A stretch of 64,000 nt of DNA from assembly GCA_003427395.1 (NCBI GenBank), contig BFEA01000946.1, positions 80,174-144,173 of the forward strand. Reading direction: 5' to 3'. Positions 33,746 through 43,922 of the stretch are shown here, piece by piece (positions within the stretch are counted from its first letter, which is position 1; the number at the start of each line of letters is the position of its first letter). This DNA is from Chara braunii (Eukaryota > Streptophyta > Charophyceae > Charales > Characeae). Below the pieces are notes generated by a model that was not told where the DNA came from, made no database searches, and worked only from the letters and a program-made list of their open reading frames with translations. The translations under genes were made by a program, and so were the position numbers.

Positions 33746-35001
33746 CGTGTGGTGGCTGCAAAACGTTCGTCGTGGGATGACCAACAAATTTCGATGACCG
33801 ACGAGGTTTGCCGTCCAGTGGAGTTCGGTGTCCGCCAACATTTCGATGCCTGCCGAGGTTTGATGGGGCGCCAGGTTCGATGCCAAACAAGGTTCGATGG
33901 CCAGCAACGTTCGATGTGCAACATTGTTGTCACGAACTGTCTTTTGTCCATTCCCGAACAGGGATCGACCTTTTTCATGGGTTTCTACCGTCTGGTGGAC
34001 CAATCGCCTTGCGTGCTGCGTACGACCAATGGACGAGGAGGCAGGTCGAATGCAGTGCAATCTGGGCGAGAAAAGTGAACCGCTCGGCTGGCATGTCGGT
34101 GCCCTGGTCGGCGAGCGGCCGATCAATCAGCTAATTAGACAACCACAAACCGAAAAGTCGATCAATCAACTAATCAGTTACTCGTGCTGGATCGGTCGTA
34201 CGTTTGCTGGATCGGTCGTACGCCTGCCCGCTGGGCGATTGCGTAGAGGGTGATGCCACGGTTGCACCGCAAACATACGTTCGGCTGTATGGTTGGCGGA
34301 CTGTTGGATCAACCGGTCGTCCGACCGCAGTCCGAACAGTCGTTCAGTGATGTTGGTAGTGATGGATCTATTAACCAGTCTACTATTCGCTCGGGGTACA
34401 TCAACAAGTGTGATGGATCGGTCGCTCGTCGCCCGGTTGGTCGTTCGCGCACGGTGCCACGTGTGTTTTGTTATTACATTTGATACTGGCGAAAAACACA
34501 CGCGGTGACAACGTTGAGACAGCACACGCGATCAATCGACCGATCGCGAGCTCTCTGTTCGTGTTCGGCGATTGGTCGACTGGGTGCGTCTACTGTCCCG
34601 ACAATGTCACCTCCTGCTTTGATTGATCATTCATTCGGCAGATCAGCGGCGGTATCGTGATCAATCGTGATGGTCATGTTCATCACTCACGTGCGGTATC
34701 CCCGATGTCACCACTCACGTGTGGATGATTGATCTGATGAGTGGAGAAAGATCCGATCTGCCGCGCGGTTATTATGTTTCGTGATCGGTCGCCTCGCGCT
34801 CCATCGAAGCTTTCATCATGCATTAGTTACTCAGCTCATGAAATCTGCCCAATGAACGACCGATCGAAACACACGGTGACAATGTCGAGAGTGATCTGAT
34901 CGCGCTCCGTCGATCTGACCTGCATATAATCAAGGAATATTATTTATCTTGTGCTCTGGACTGTCTATAATCAATAATGAATACCATGAACTCAATGAAT
35001 G
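33746..35001. other. Non-coding, short direct repeat
   Basis: Short repeated phrases (for example TTCGATG repeats at 33790-33920 and a 20-bp direct duplication of GCTGGATCGGTCGTACG at about 34188-34226) and GATCAATC-rich sequence. The plus-strand open frame from the 183-bp satellite continues to 34078 without a recognisable domain. No gene is called. Confidence 0.4.
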
Positions 35002-35531
35002 TTGTCCATCTATCCATCTATTGTATCTCTGTCGCCTCGTGTTTCGATCAATCATACTTTGGGCAGATCGAGGGCTACGACATTCAAACATCAAACAGGA
35101 ACAATGGAGTGTGGTCAGTGGTCAGGATGTGATGAATTGCCGAATGCCGATAGCTCCGATCGAAAGGGCTGTGGCCGGTCACGAAACATAATCACCCCGG
35201 GCTCGATCGGATGTTTCTCCATTCATTAGTTTCATACACAACAAGATCACATGAGATCCACACACAAACGTGTGGATCTCGTGTGCTCTTGTTGCGTATG
35301 AAAATGATGAATGGAGANACATNNGATCGAGCGCGGGGTGTNNATGTTTCGTGACTGNCCATAGCGCATTCGATCGGAGCTATCGGCATTCATCAGTTCA
35401 TCACATCCTGACCACTAACCACACTCCATTGTTCCTGTTTGATGTTTGAATGTCGTAGCCCTCGATCTGCCCAAAGTATGATTGATCGAAACACAAGGCG
35501 ACAGAGATACAATAGATGGATAGATGGACAA
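35002..35531. repeat. 530-bp near-perfect palindrome
   Basis: Two arms of about 262 bp pair around a 6-base loop ACAAAC at 35264-35269, with GATCCACAC at 35255-35263 and GTGTGGATC at 35270-35278. The outer ends are TTGTCCATCTATCCATC at 35002 and its complement ending at 35531. The distances are symmetric about 35266.5, so the arms have almost no net indels. Ambiguous bases occur only in the right arm. It could be a foldback element, a recent inverted duplication or an assembly artefact. Confidence 0.85.
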
Positions 35532-35841
35532 TAGATTACAGTTCTTTATTAGAGCGTAAGCAATCGCCGGATATTACGCACGCACGTCGCTCAACGCCAG
35601 AATACATCAGGAGTACCCTCGGGATGAGAAACAATTCATTCAACCATGGCCGCACACCTTGGCGANAACCTCCGCGCGTTCAATCGGCGAAACAACACAC
35701 ACGCACACGAACAGACACACNCACACACACACGCACACACACNCGCACACACGCCGCGTACACAAACACGCCCCTCACGTANAGACACTACATACGCAAA
35801 CCCGAAAAAAAAAACACTCTAACACACAATCAACCGCACGC

Positions 35842-35976
35842 GCACATGCAAACACACACTCGTCACGCACAAGCAAACACAAACACAACCACACACGCAC
35901 ATGCAAACACTCACTCGTCACGCACAAGCAAACACAAACACAACCGCACGCGCATATGCAAACACACACTCGTCCA
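35842..35976 (+). repeat. 55-bp AC-rich tandem repeat
   Basis: Units start at 35842, 35897 and 35952 and share GCAAACACACACTCGTCACG. It is part of a larger AC-rich stretch (35695-35976). Confidence 0.75.
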
Positions 35977-36834
35977 AACAGCGCAGACGTGTCAGCAGAA
36001 AAGCCGCCCACAAGCGCTCACAGAAACACACGTCTCGGGTTCGTGCGCACTCACCTTGTGAGAGTGTCGAGTGGAGATGCGTGCGGATCCAGACGTCGAT
36101 CGAGACAAGAATGCTGCGACCTTGTGCCGTGCACTTTGTGTTGGCGATGGTAATGCGTGGAGTGTCGGGTGCGCTAATCCAGAATCGAGATGTCGTCGTT
36201 GAGTCGACGGGATGTCGACGCGCGACGTCGAAGATGACGCGGGCAGCGACTAGGGAGGTGGAGGGAGATGCGTCGTAGAAAAGGTAGCGACCAGGGTTTA
36301 GAACGGCTGTCCGTTCGCTTCGCTACCTATGGTGCTCCAGCTGTGCAGGGCAATGGTGTTGACGACAGTGGTGGTGTGAGGCGTCCGTCTGGCAACATCT
36401 CCCCAGCAAAAAACGCAGAAAGCGGCGTTCACGCCCCGGGCGCCGCTCGTATTTGTAGGCGCGCGTGGGTCGGGTCTCCTTCGGGTCTTCCATTTCAGAG
36501 TGCCTCGCAGAGTCCGTTTGACACCGCGAAAGGTTGGCCACACGTCGGTCCGCGCATCGAACGGTGGCCACACGTCAAATTTCCCGCTAGAAGAGACCCG
36601 GTGCGCGCGACATGGCAAAAAAAGTCCCTTCGAACAGGGCCTTCCCGGGCGTCATGGAAAAGGGACGTCGTCCCTGGCCCCTTGCGTTCTTATGTTCGCG
36701 TTCACGAGCCCCGCAAAAGGGGTTTTCGGGCTGCGCGGGGGGGGGGGTTCGGTATGCGTCTGGAGGGTTTTTTTTTGGGGGGGGGGGGGGGGGGGGGGGG
36801 GTTGGGCTCGGTTCCCAGTTTGTGCCAATTGTGA

Positions 36835-36869
36835 NNNNNNNNNNNNNNNNNNNNNNNNNNNNNNNNNNN
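36835..36869. other. Assembly gap (N) between G-rich runs
   Basis: A 35-base gap. G homopolymers on both sides suggest it reflects sequencing failure in the runs. Confidence 0.95.
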
Positions 36870-37702
36870 TTCCAGCAGGTGTTCCTCCCCACCAATAGAT
36901 GGAGCTTGTTTCAAAAAAGGGGGGGGGGGGGGGGGGGGGGGGAGGCGGTTGGGCCCGGTTTTCCGCAGTGCACATTGCGAAGTCACATTCTGGCCGTCCG
37001 ATTTGCGGATCGGACGGCCATAGTGCGTCTTCTAACATGGTGTCTGTAGCACTTCCTGCGCGGGCGTCCGACGTGCATTTTCGAACCTGGCGTGGGTGCG
37101 ACGAAAGATGAACATATGAGTGGGGTTTGGTGCTGCCCATTTGCGTCTCCTGCCCGACGAGCTGGTCCGCGCGACGTCATATAAGCGACTTCCTCCATCA
37201 CCTGCGCAAAATCCGCTGTCGCGCCTCGTGTCTCCGAGAGCGGGCGTCTTAATTTCCCCCCGCCATCGCGTCAGTCGACTGAGCTTCGAAATCCCCTCTT
37301 TGGGTTCCGCGTCATCGCGTGTCCGCCGTCCTCTGCGCTTCGCCCTCGTGACATGGCCGACCGCGCCATTCAAGGTACAGTGTTGTTCTGTCTGGCCACG
37401 TGTCCTCCATCAACTACAACTGCTGGCGTTGGGGTTGAGGTGCATGCTTGTGTGACCATAAGACGCGTTGCATCGTGCCACGTGTAGCAGGTGGCAGGTA
37501 CCGCTGTCGACGTGAAGGGATTCGAGTCCGCAGGGTCCATCCCTCCATGCTGTTCACTCTCGCTCGTTCATTCCTTTTCTGTGATTCGTTTTCTTGTTTT
37601 GTGTTCATTCTCGCTCGTTCATTCCTTTTATGATTTCATTGCTTGTCCCTTTCGATGTCAACCACCCTCTCAGATATGTGCGCGGGATTGAGACGATAGA
37701 GC

Positions 37703-38052
37703 CACATGTTCAGTGACGAGAACCTGAACACGGATCGACGACGTCCTCCCGTTGTTGAGCGGCACCCCAACTCAGCGTAAGAGACAGCCACTGCACGCCA
37801 GGTGTATGATCGAGAACCGCGCGCAGATCCCTGTCGTGCTCGCACAGTCGCCCCCCCTCCCGAGCACGACAGGGATCTGCGCGCGGTTCTCCAAATGATT
37901 GAATGTGCGAGCACGACTGGAGGGCATTTGTGCGAGCACGACTGGGATGCGCGCGCGGTTCTCGATCATCCACCTGGCGTGCATTGGCTGTCTCTTACAC
38001 TTAAGACGGCTGGTGTCCAACACCGGGAAGACGTCTCGCCACTGAACATGTG
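37703..38052. repeat. Nested foldback repeat
   Basis: Outer arms CACATGTTCAGTG (37703) and CACTGAACATGTG (38040) pair. Longer inner arms 37778-37846 and 37929-37998 share GATCGAGAACCGCGCGC, GTGCTCGCACA and the CAGCCACTGCACGCCAGGTG block in opposite orientation. A further inverted copy (37862-37893) lies in the middle. The arms differ by several substitutions and indels, so the structure is older than the palindrome at 35002. No coding potential is seen. Confidence 0.75.
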
Positions 38053-38289
38053 CCTCTGTCGTCGTAGAGACAACGTGTCAACCCGATCCCGCGCACACAC
38101 ATTGCAGATCATCCGTCCTAGAGCCCACCGATGTTGAGCGCGCGCTGCTGGCGCTGGTCGTGAGCGATGCGCTGCGTCACTCCTTGCGACCAGCAAAAGG
38201 AATGTGCGCGCAACATCTGAGGGCTCCATGCCAGAGAACGCACAAGCGGTCTGCGCACGATGGAGAACGACATCGCAAGTCGCCACAAC

Positions 38290-38500
38290 GACGATGCCGT
38301 TTTGTCGGCGTGATCACCGCTTGCGTCGTGGAGAACACCCCGTGGTCACCGGTTGTGTCGTGAAACACACCGTTTTGTCGGCGTGATCACCGCTCGAGTC
38401 GATGGCCTCGTTCAACATCGAACAACGCGGTCCCCGCCGCGATACCAACGCGGCCTCCATACTGTTCACTCTCGCTTGTGTCGAGAGCAGCTTGCCTCAC
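38290..38500 (+). repeat. Repeat R1, left copy
   Basis: A GTTTTGTCGGCGTGATCACC phrase occurs at about 38300 and 38372. It is followed by CTCGTTCAACATCGAACAAC and CTGTTCACTCTCGCTTGTGT. The last two phrases recur in inverted orientation at 57232-57290, next to the truncated end of gypsy element 4. The left copy has an extra insertion of about 22 bp. Confidence 0.65.
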
Positions 38501-38544
38501 TGTTGTACGAGTGCCCCAACGTTCGCTCGCCATGTAAAGAAATA

Positions 38545-39475
38545 TAACTTGTATGACCAAGTGTTTGTGACATATGTGCGCCCAGTGAAAGAGGGTGAAG
38601 CTAAAGAAGAGGCACAATCCGCATAAGTTGAAAAGATTTTGAAAGAATTCGCAAATGTAGCAAATTCCCCAAGCGGTGTAGTTGAGAGACCCATCAAGCA
38701 TCGCATTGATATAATTTCAGGAAGTCAAATTCCTAAGGGGCCTATATATAAGATGTCACCTAAAGAATTGGATGAACTGCGAACCCAACTTGATGAACTG
38801 TTGGAGAAGGGATGGATAAGACCTAGTTCCTCGCCCTATGGTGGGCCAGTGTTATTTGTACCAAAGAAAGCTGGCGGGGTACGNGTGNGCATAGACTAAA
38901 AAAAAACTTAATGAGATAACAGTAAAGAATGTTGAACCGTTACCGAGAATATACGATTTGTTGGATCGAGTGCAGGGTTGCAAATACTTCACGGAATTGA
39001 TTCGAAGTCCGACTACCATCAGATTAAGGTAGAGTTGAATATAAGACAACCTTTCGTACGAGGTATGGGCACTATGAGCTCATAGTGTTGCCCTTTGGTC
39101 TTACGAATGCCCCTGCAACCTTTCAAAGAACTATGAATGAGCATNTTCGTGAATGGTTTGATAAGTTTGTCATGATATATCTANATGATATTTTGATTTT
39201 AAGTAAAAATATGAAAAAACATTGTNAGCACCTTCGACTTGCGNTAAATAAGTTACGAGAAACGAATTTGAAATTGAACTTCAAGAAGTATGAGTGGGCT
39301 AAGCGTCAGGTTCTATATTTGGGGCATGTGCTTGATGGTGATGGGATCAAACCGGAAGACTCCAAAATGACAACAATTCGTGATTGGCCTAACCCCCACA
39401 CTCTGACAGAGTTGCAATCGTTCCTTCGGTTGGCTAACTATTATCGAAATTTGTTAGACATTTCACAATAATTGT
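38545..39475 (+). pseudogene. Reverse transcriptase region of gypsy element 3
   Basis: Linker KEFANVANSPSGVVERPIKH, then RT: MSPKELDELRTQLDELLEKG, SSSPYGGPVLFVPKKAGG, then KKLNEITVKNVEPLPRIYDL after a frame change, [19 protein letters not shown], and the catalytic box as MIYLXDILILSK (an ambiguous base hides the first Asp). The thumb follows: VLYLGHVLDGDGIKPEDSKM and ELQSFLRLANYYR. It ends at a TAA just before the inversion breakpoint at 39476. Confidence 0.85.
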
Positions 39476-39922
39476 GGCCCACCTAGTTAGTTTAGGTGTC
39501 ATCCGGGCCTGGGTTGTAAGCCAACGAAGTGTCTCATAATCTGAGTACACTTTGAAGTGGCGTCCTAGGAGATAGTGTCGCCAATGATCCAAAGCTTCCC
39601 GAAGAGCAAACAACTCTCTCTTATGTGTGGAAGCGGCGACCTTGTCATTAGGCAGTCGTCGGGACAAGAACTCAACAGGCCTGTAACCATTCCCATCGTC
39701 CTGTTGGAGTACGACGCCTATCCCGTACTGACTGGCGTTGGTTGTGACTACAAAGGGCAAAGAAGGATCAACAACTTTCAATACAAGATAATTAATCAGA
39801 CATTTCTTCATACGCTTAAATGAAGACATGCAGTCTGAGTCCCACTTCCTGATCGTTTCTTTCTTAAGCAATCTGTGAAGGGGCCGCTGCGATTGACCAA
39901 TATGATTTTGAGTTAAAGTCAT
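39434..39922 (-). pseudogene. RNase H of gypsy element 3, inverted within the element
   Basis: The minus-strand frame reads PLHRLLKKETIRKWDSDCMS, LVLKVVDPSLPFVVTTNASQ, YGIGVVLQQDDGNGYRPVEF and KRELFALREALDHWRHYLLG: a gypsy RNase H with the substrate-strand Asp changed to Asn in TTNAS. The rest of the element is on the plus strand. The inverted piece is bounded by GGCC at 39476-39479 and 39882-39885. Turning it round joins LANYYR... to WPLHRLLKKE in one frame on the left, and TRWA to AIDQYDFELKSF on the right. Confidence 0.85.
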
Positions 39923-41160
39923 TCAAGGGGAAATATAACGTTGTTACGGTCGCACTAAGTCGAAGATTTGACTACTTCGGTGCCATCGTGACATGTCGGG
40001 ATGTAGTTGCCGATATGCAAGAAAAGATAAGAAATGCGTATCCTACTGATCTTGTATATGGCGCTATGTGAAAGAATGTGCAAGATGCGCCACAAGAGTT
40101 TTTTAACTATCGTGTGACACAAGGACTGTTGTTTAAAAGAACTGATGTGTAGGATAGGCTTTGTATTCCGAATGTGGAAGAGATTAAAAATTTGATCTTG
40201 GGGGAGTGTCATGACAATGAAGGTCATTTCGGGTGCAAGAAAGCGTATGCGAACCTCTCACGTTCCTACAGCTGGCCTCGAATGAAACCCGATTGCATTA
40301 CTTATGTGCAGGGCTGTCATGTGTGCCAACGAAATAAGAGCACCACGCAACCTCCCCTTGGTCTACTTAAACCTTTGCCAATTCCAACAGGTCCGGGAGA
40401 CTCTGTGTCCATTGACTTTATGGACACCAAAGTGAAGAGTAGGAATAAGAAAACGCAAGTTATGATAATAGTTGTCAGGTTTAGTAAATACGTTGTCTTT
40501 GTAGCGTTACCGGCGAAAGCAAGAACAAATTTAGTAATCCGGGAGTTCTTTAACCACTGGGTAAAAGACTATGAACATCCCTTAACCATTGTAAGTTACG
40601 GCGATTCGCGGTTCACGAGTGAATAATGACAGCAGATAATGAACGTCTATGGCTCTAAATTGACTATGTCGTCAGGTCGACACCCCGAGACAAAGGACCA
40701 GACTGAGCAAATGAATAAGATTTTGCAGCAGACGTTGCGTATGTACATACGTCCCGACCAGATTGACAAGGACGAGCATTTGCCTAAGGTTGCTAGTGCC
40801 TATAACACCTCTGTTCACCTGGCTACATGCAAGACTCCGATGGAGTTGCACATGGGATGGCGTCCATGCAGACCTATCGATCATCTGAACCCGGATCAAG
40901 TGCATAAGCTTCCACTAGGAACAAGTGAGTTTGCAATACAGTACCAGAAAGATATAGAAAAGGTGAAAGAAAATATAATGAAAGCACAACATCAGATGAT
41001 ATAACAGACAAATAAGCAAAGAAGACCTTCTCAGTTTGTTGTAGGCAATCTGGTATGGGTAAAATCTAAGGAGTTTGTTTCTGAGGAGAATTTCCCAGAG
41101 GTTGCTACCAGCCTCCAGGGGACCTTGGCAGGTTCTGGGTGTGATAGAAGTTGTAGATGG
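39886..41160 (+). pseudogene. Integrase region of gypsy element 3
   Basis: After AIDQYDFELKSFKGKYNVVT and VALSRRF (end of RNase H), two stops intervene. The zinc-binding domain follows (ECHDNEGHFGCKKAYANLSR, ITYVQGCHVCQRNK), an H2C2 finger. The catalytic core has DSVSIDFMDT (first Asp), VSYGDSRFTSE (second; usually DRD, here YGDS) and HPETKDQTEQMNKIL (Glu expected after GQTER; the text reads QTEQMN). It ends VVGNLVWVKSKEF and SRGPWQVLGVIEVVDG. A TAA at 40624 and other stops break it. Confidence 0.8.
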
Positions 41161-41164
41161 ACCT

Positions 41165-41716
41165 TGTCACATGGAGAATCGGCTATGTCCGCGAGAATTC
41201 CATTGTGCCACCACTAGCGACCCTCGGTGCTCCGATTTCCCCTCTCCCGACCACACATACTACTTCACCCACCCGGGATTCGTTGAGATCACCACCAGTT
41301 TCCCTCCTTTCCGCCTCCTTCTTCCATATCATCAACTCAGTGTCGTCTCGTGGCCCGTCATAGCCCCCTACTGGCCCAATACGTTTTGCGTGAACTGCCG
41401 ACGTAGCGGCGGACAGAGAACTCCGGAATTCCGAAGGCCCAACCCAGGCGCGTGGCGACTGGCGTCACGTGGCGGCCCCCGACGGCCTAACTTTTCAAGA
41501 CCACCCCCACCACGGAGGGATTTCCCCGTAACTCGTCACCCACAGTGCCCCGGCCCCACCAGACCGTGAGTCCCTGGCGCACGCACCCCTGACTCGCCTA
41601 ATTGCATTCATACCCTTAAGACTCCCCCACTTTCCCCAAAAATCCTTGGCACACCCCTTTTCGCACTTCCAGGCCCACATCCCACTCTGATCAGGAAGTC
41701 GCGCGGGGCGTGAGGT
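41165..41716 (+). repeat. 5' LTR of gypsy element 2
   Basis: Begins TGTCACATGGAGAATCGGC and ends in GCGTGAGG next to the PBS. A solo copy lies inverted at 20485-21029 and a diverged one at 18318-18822. The open frame across it is not a protein. Confidence 0.85.
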
Positions 41717-41729
41717 TGGTATTGGAGCC
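41717..41729 (+). promoter_or_regulatory. Primer-binding site of element 2 (initiator Met tRNA)
   Basis: TGGTATTGGAGCC, two bases from the usual plant TGGTATCAGAGCC. Its position fixes the LTR 3' end. Confidence 0.75.
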
Positions 41730-41870
41730 CGACACGTGGCTAGGGTCTTAGGATTGATAGCACGATAATCAGGCGACCTGGCTAACCGTGGGCGACCTCG
41801 CCCTCGGAACGCGTATAGACGCGACCCTATCATCACCTGAAGCAGAGCGGCTAACTAACGAGCAGCCAAT

Positions 41871-43114
41871 ATGGCTGCCAACGTGCCAATTCCGGCTCCG
41901 CAACAAAATGCTAATCCACCTAATCAACCTGCCCAACGTGCACGGGCTCCCATGTCGCCACCATATCTCTATCTATTTGATCCGGCGCACCATCTCGCAG
42001 AAGCATGGCTGGCCACGCTTAGAGCACAGCAATACGATGATCACGAAGCACAGATCAACATTCCGACTCGACTGGGGGGGAACGCCCATCATTGGTTTAG
42101 TACCTATGTATGGGTGGATGTCCCGACCTTCGAACGGGACTTTATGAACCGATTCGATTATGTCCACCCTGAGCAAGTGCTGTACATGATCAAGGATCGA
42201 GTACAAAAACCACTCGAATCCGTCGCGGAATATTGAAACCGGTTCTACCGAATGTTCGTAAAAACAGAGCGAGGTGAGCAAGTAGGGAGAGATCTGTTAA
42301 TTGACGGACTCCGCAGTCGAACAATAAGGGCTAAGTTGAGAAAGCAGTTCTCCCCCATCACCCATACGCTACAACAAATTATGGCTGCTGCGGAAGAAAT
42401 GGAACGGAAGTTCGTGACGAACTTCCTGGAAGGAGAAGATTATCCTAGAGACGGAGATTCGACTGAGGTCGCTCGAGCAAGACCAGAGCTGACTGCTTTA
42501 CAAAACAAATTCAAAAATATGGGGTTTGTATCAGGACCTGTCACCTACATGGAACAAATAGGCCCCAAGCGAGTAATCCTAAGTGAGACTTCGAGCATCT
42601 CTGCTCCTATGATGCCCCCGCCCGTCAGGGCATTACCCCCACCACCGGTTGAGGCTCCTGTACGATCAAATGAATCGGCAGCCATTTTCGAACTGACCAA
42701 AACTTTGATTAGCTTGATCCAAGAAAGCAAAAAGAGCAGCGAGAACACAATGCTCGACTAGAAGCCATGATGAGGAACATGCGACCCATTGCGGTGCGTG
42801 CCCCTCCGATGCAACCCGGATTAGCCTCTGCCCCTGCTCTCGGAGGAGCTGCGAACAATTTGAATGTTTGCTACGCCTGTCATCAGCCGGGACATTTAGC
42901 CCGTGATTGCCCCCACCGACCCCCACAACAGCGGATCGGAGTCGCACCTATGGCTGTGGCTCCCATCGCCAACGGACCTGGACGAGTCGGAGCCTTGATG
43001 GAAGAAGTAGAGGGTGGGGGAAGTGCCCTGGCCACCACAGAAGAGACCGCCGAGCTAATTCCGCTAGATCAGTACGTATCGCTAGGATATCCAGGGCTAG
43101 GAATGATCAATTAG
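41871..43114 (+). pseudogene. gag of gypsy element 2
   Basis: Starts MAANVPIPAPQQN. The capsid segment HHLAEAWLATLRAQQYDDHE, NAHHWFSTYVWVDVPTFERD, a TGA at 42234-42236, then continuing in the same frame with GRDLLIDGLRSRTIRAKL. After a stop and frameshift near 42761, 42767-43114 contains one zinc knuckle CYACHQPGHLARDC. Lengths and order agree with element 1. Confidence 0.85.
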
Positions 43115-43369
43115 ACCAGCGCCAAAACCAAAAGAGGTGGCGGAGTGGCGACCGTCCTTAGGAGAAATGAAGTCAGAAAGACCCACCTTCGTCACAGGAG
43201 AGATCGATGTATTAAACAATCATCCGAGCTTTGGACCATCGGATTCCCCTTCCGATCGGTCACTTACTCTCGATCTCTGAGCAAGCCAACGAGCTAATGT
43301 TACTGCACTGTAAAGCGAATCGAAAGCGATTCGCTTTCGCCTGAGCACCGAACATCAAAGCCAAAGGCC

Positions 43370-43922
43370 CCGCGCCGGAAGAAGACCCAATAAACATTTC
43401 GGCTCCGATACGGTTAGGATTAATTCAGAAAGACGATCATTTTGTACGGATTAAACCAATTCCGTGGAAATCTACAGAGAGCGATATAGAAATTTGGGGA
43501 ATTCCTTACAACGCCATCATAGACTCAGGAGCAGCTGTATTGGCTATTTCACTAAGAGTGGTTGAAAGGGCAGGGAGGAAAAACGATCAGATCATGCTCA
43601 CCTAGAAAGATCAGCTCGTTTCGGCAGATGAGGAAAAGATTAAAACTGTGGGGAGAATGACCAACGTCGCCTTCCGATTAGGAAAAGTACACGTGCTTGG
43701 GGATGTCGTAGTAGTAGATGTCAATACGCACGATGTTCTTTTCGGACTTCCCGCTCTTGTGGCATTACGAGCAAACCTAGATTTCGAACGACGATCGATC
43801 ATCCTCCAAAATACAGGAGGAAAACCTTACGCTGTGCCCATGCGATTGACCCTTCGCACTACTAATAACACGGTTCCGCGGGTCTCGCCGATGATGACAG
43901 GAACCCTCCGCATGATCTCCTA
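43370..43922 (+). pseudogene. Protease region of gypsy element 2
   Basis: A frame across 43440-43922 reads NAIIDSGAAVLAISLRVVER (DSG active site), a TAG at 43603-43605, then VGRMTNVAFRLGKVHVLGDV, THDVLFGLPALVAL (fold-closing block) and GGKPYAVPMRL. It matches the element 1 block with VGRIHVLVNALVIDV. It ends at TAG 43921. Confidence 0.75.

Larger units (their letters stand above)
35532..37702. other. Repeat-rich non-coding DNA with AC repeats, G runs and a gap
   Basis: AC-rich DNA at 35695-35976 includes a 55-bp repeat (GCACATGCAAACAC at 35842, 35897 and a variant at 35952). G runs at 36739-36747, 36777-36800 and 36919-36942 flank the 35-base gap 36835-36869. Open frames through these are low-complexity artefacts. 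A TTCACTCTCGCTCGTTCATTCC phrase repeats at about 37553 and 37606. I see no gene. Confidence 0.5.
38540..41164 (+). mobile_element. Ty3/gypsy element 3 fragment (RT to integrase)
   Basis: Plus-strand pol from the PR-RT linker to the integrase C-terminus, with no gag, protease or LTR. Order: linker (38545-38700), RT (38700-39475), RNase H in inverted orientation (39476-39885), RNase H/linker tail (39886-40170), integrase (40174-41150). AT-richer than elements 1 and 2, and a different lineage. Stops and frameshifts are frequent. At 41165 it is cut by the LTR of element 2. Confidence 0.85.

Noticed and set aside
32846-34078. Plus-strand gene with 61-residue repeats
   Set aside because: The open frame follows from a 183-bp period; no start context, domain or flanking gene structure supports it. 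Kept only as a satellite.
35516-36278. Thr/His-rich ORFs
   Set aside because: AC-repeat translations.
36612-37140. Gly- or Pro-rich ORFs around the 36.8-kb gap
   Set aside because: Translations of G/C homopolymers and N bases.
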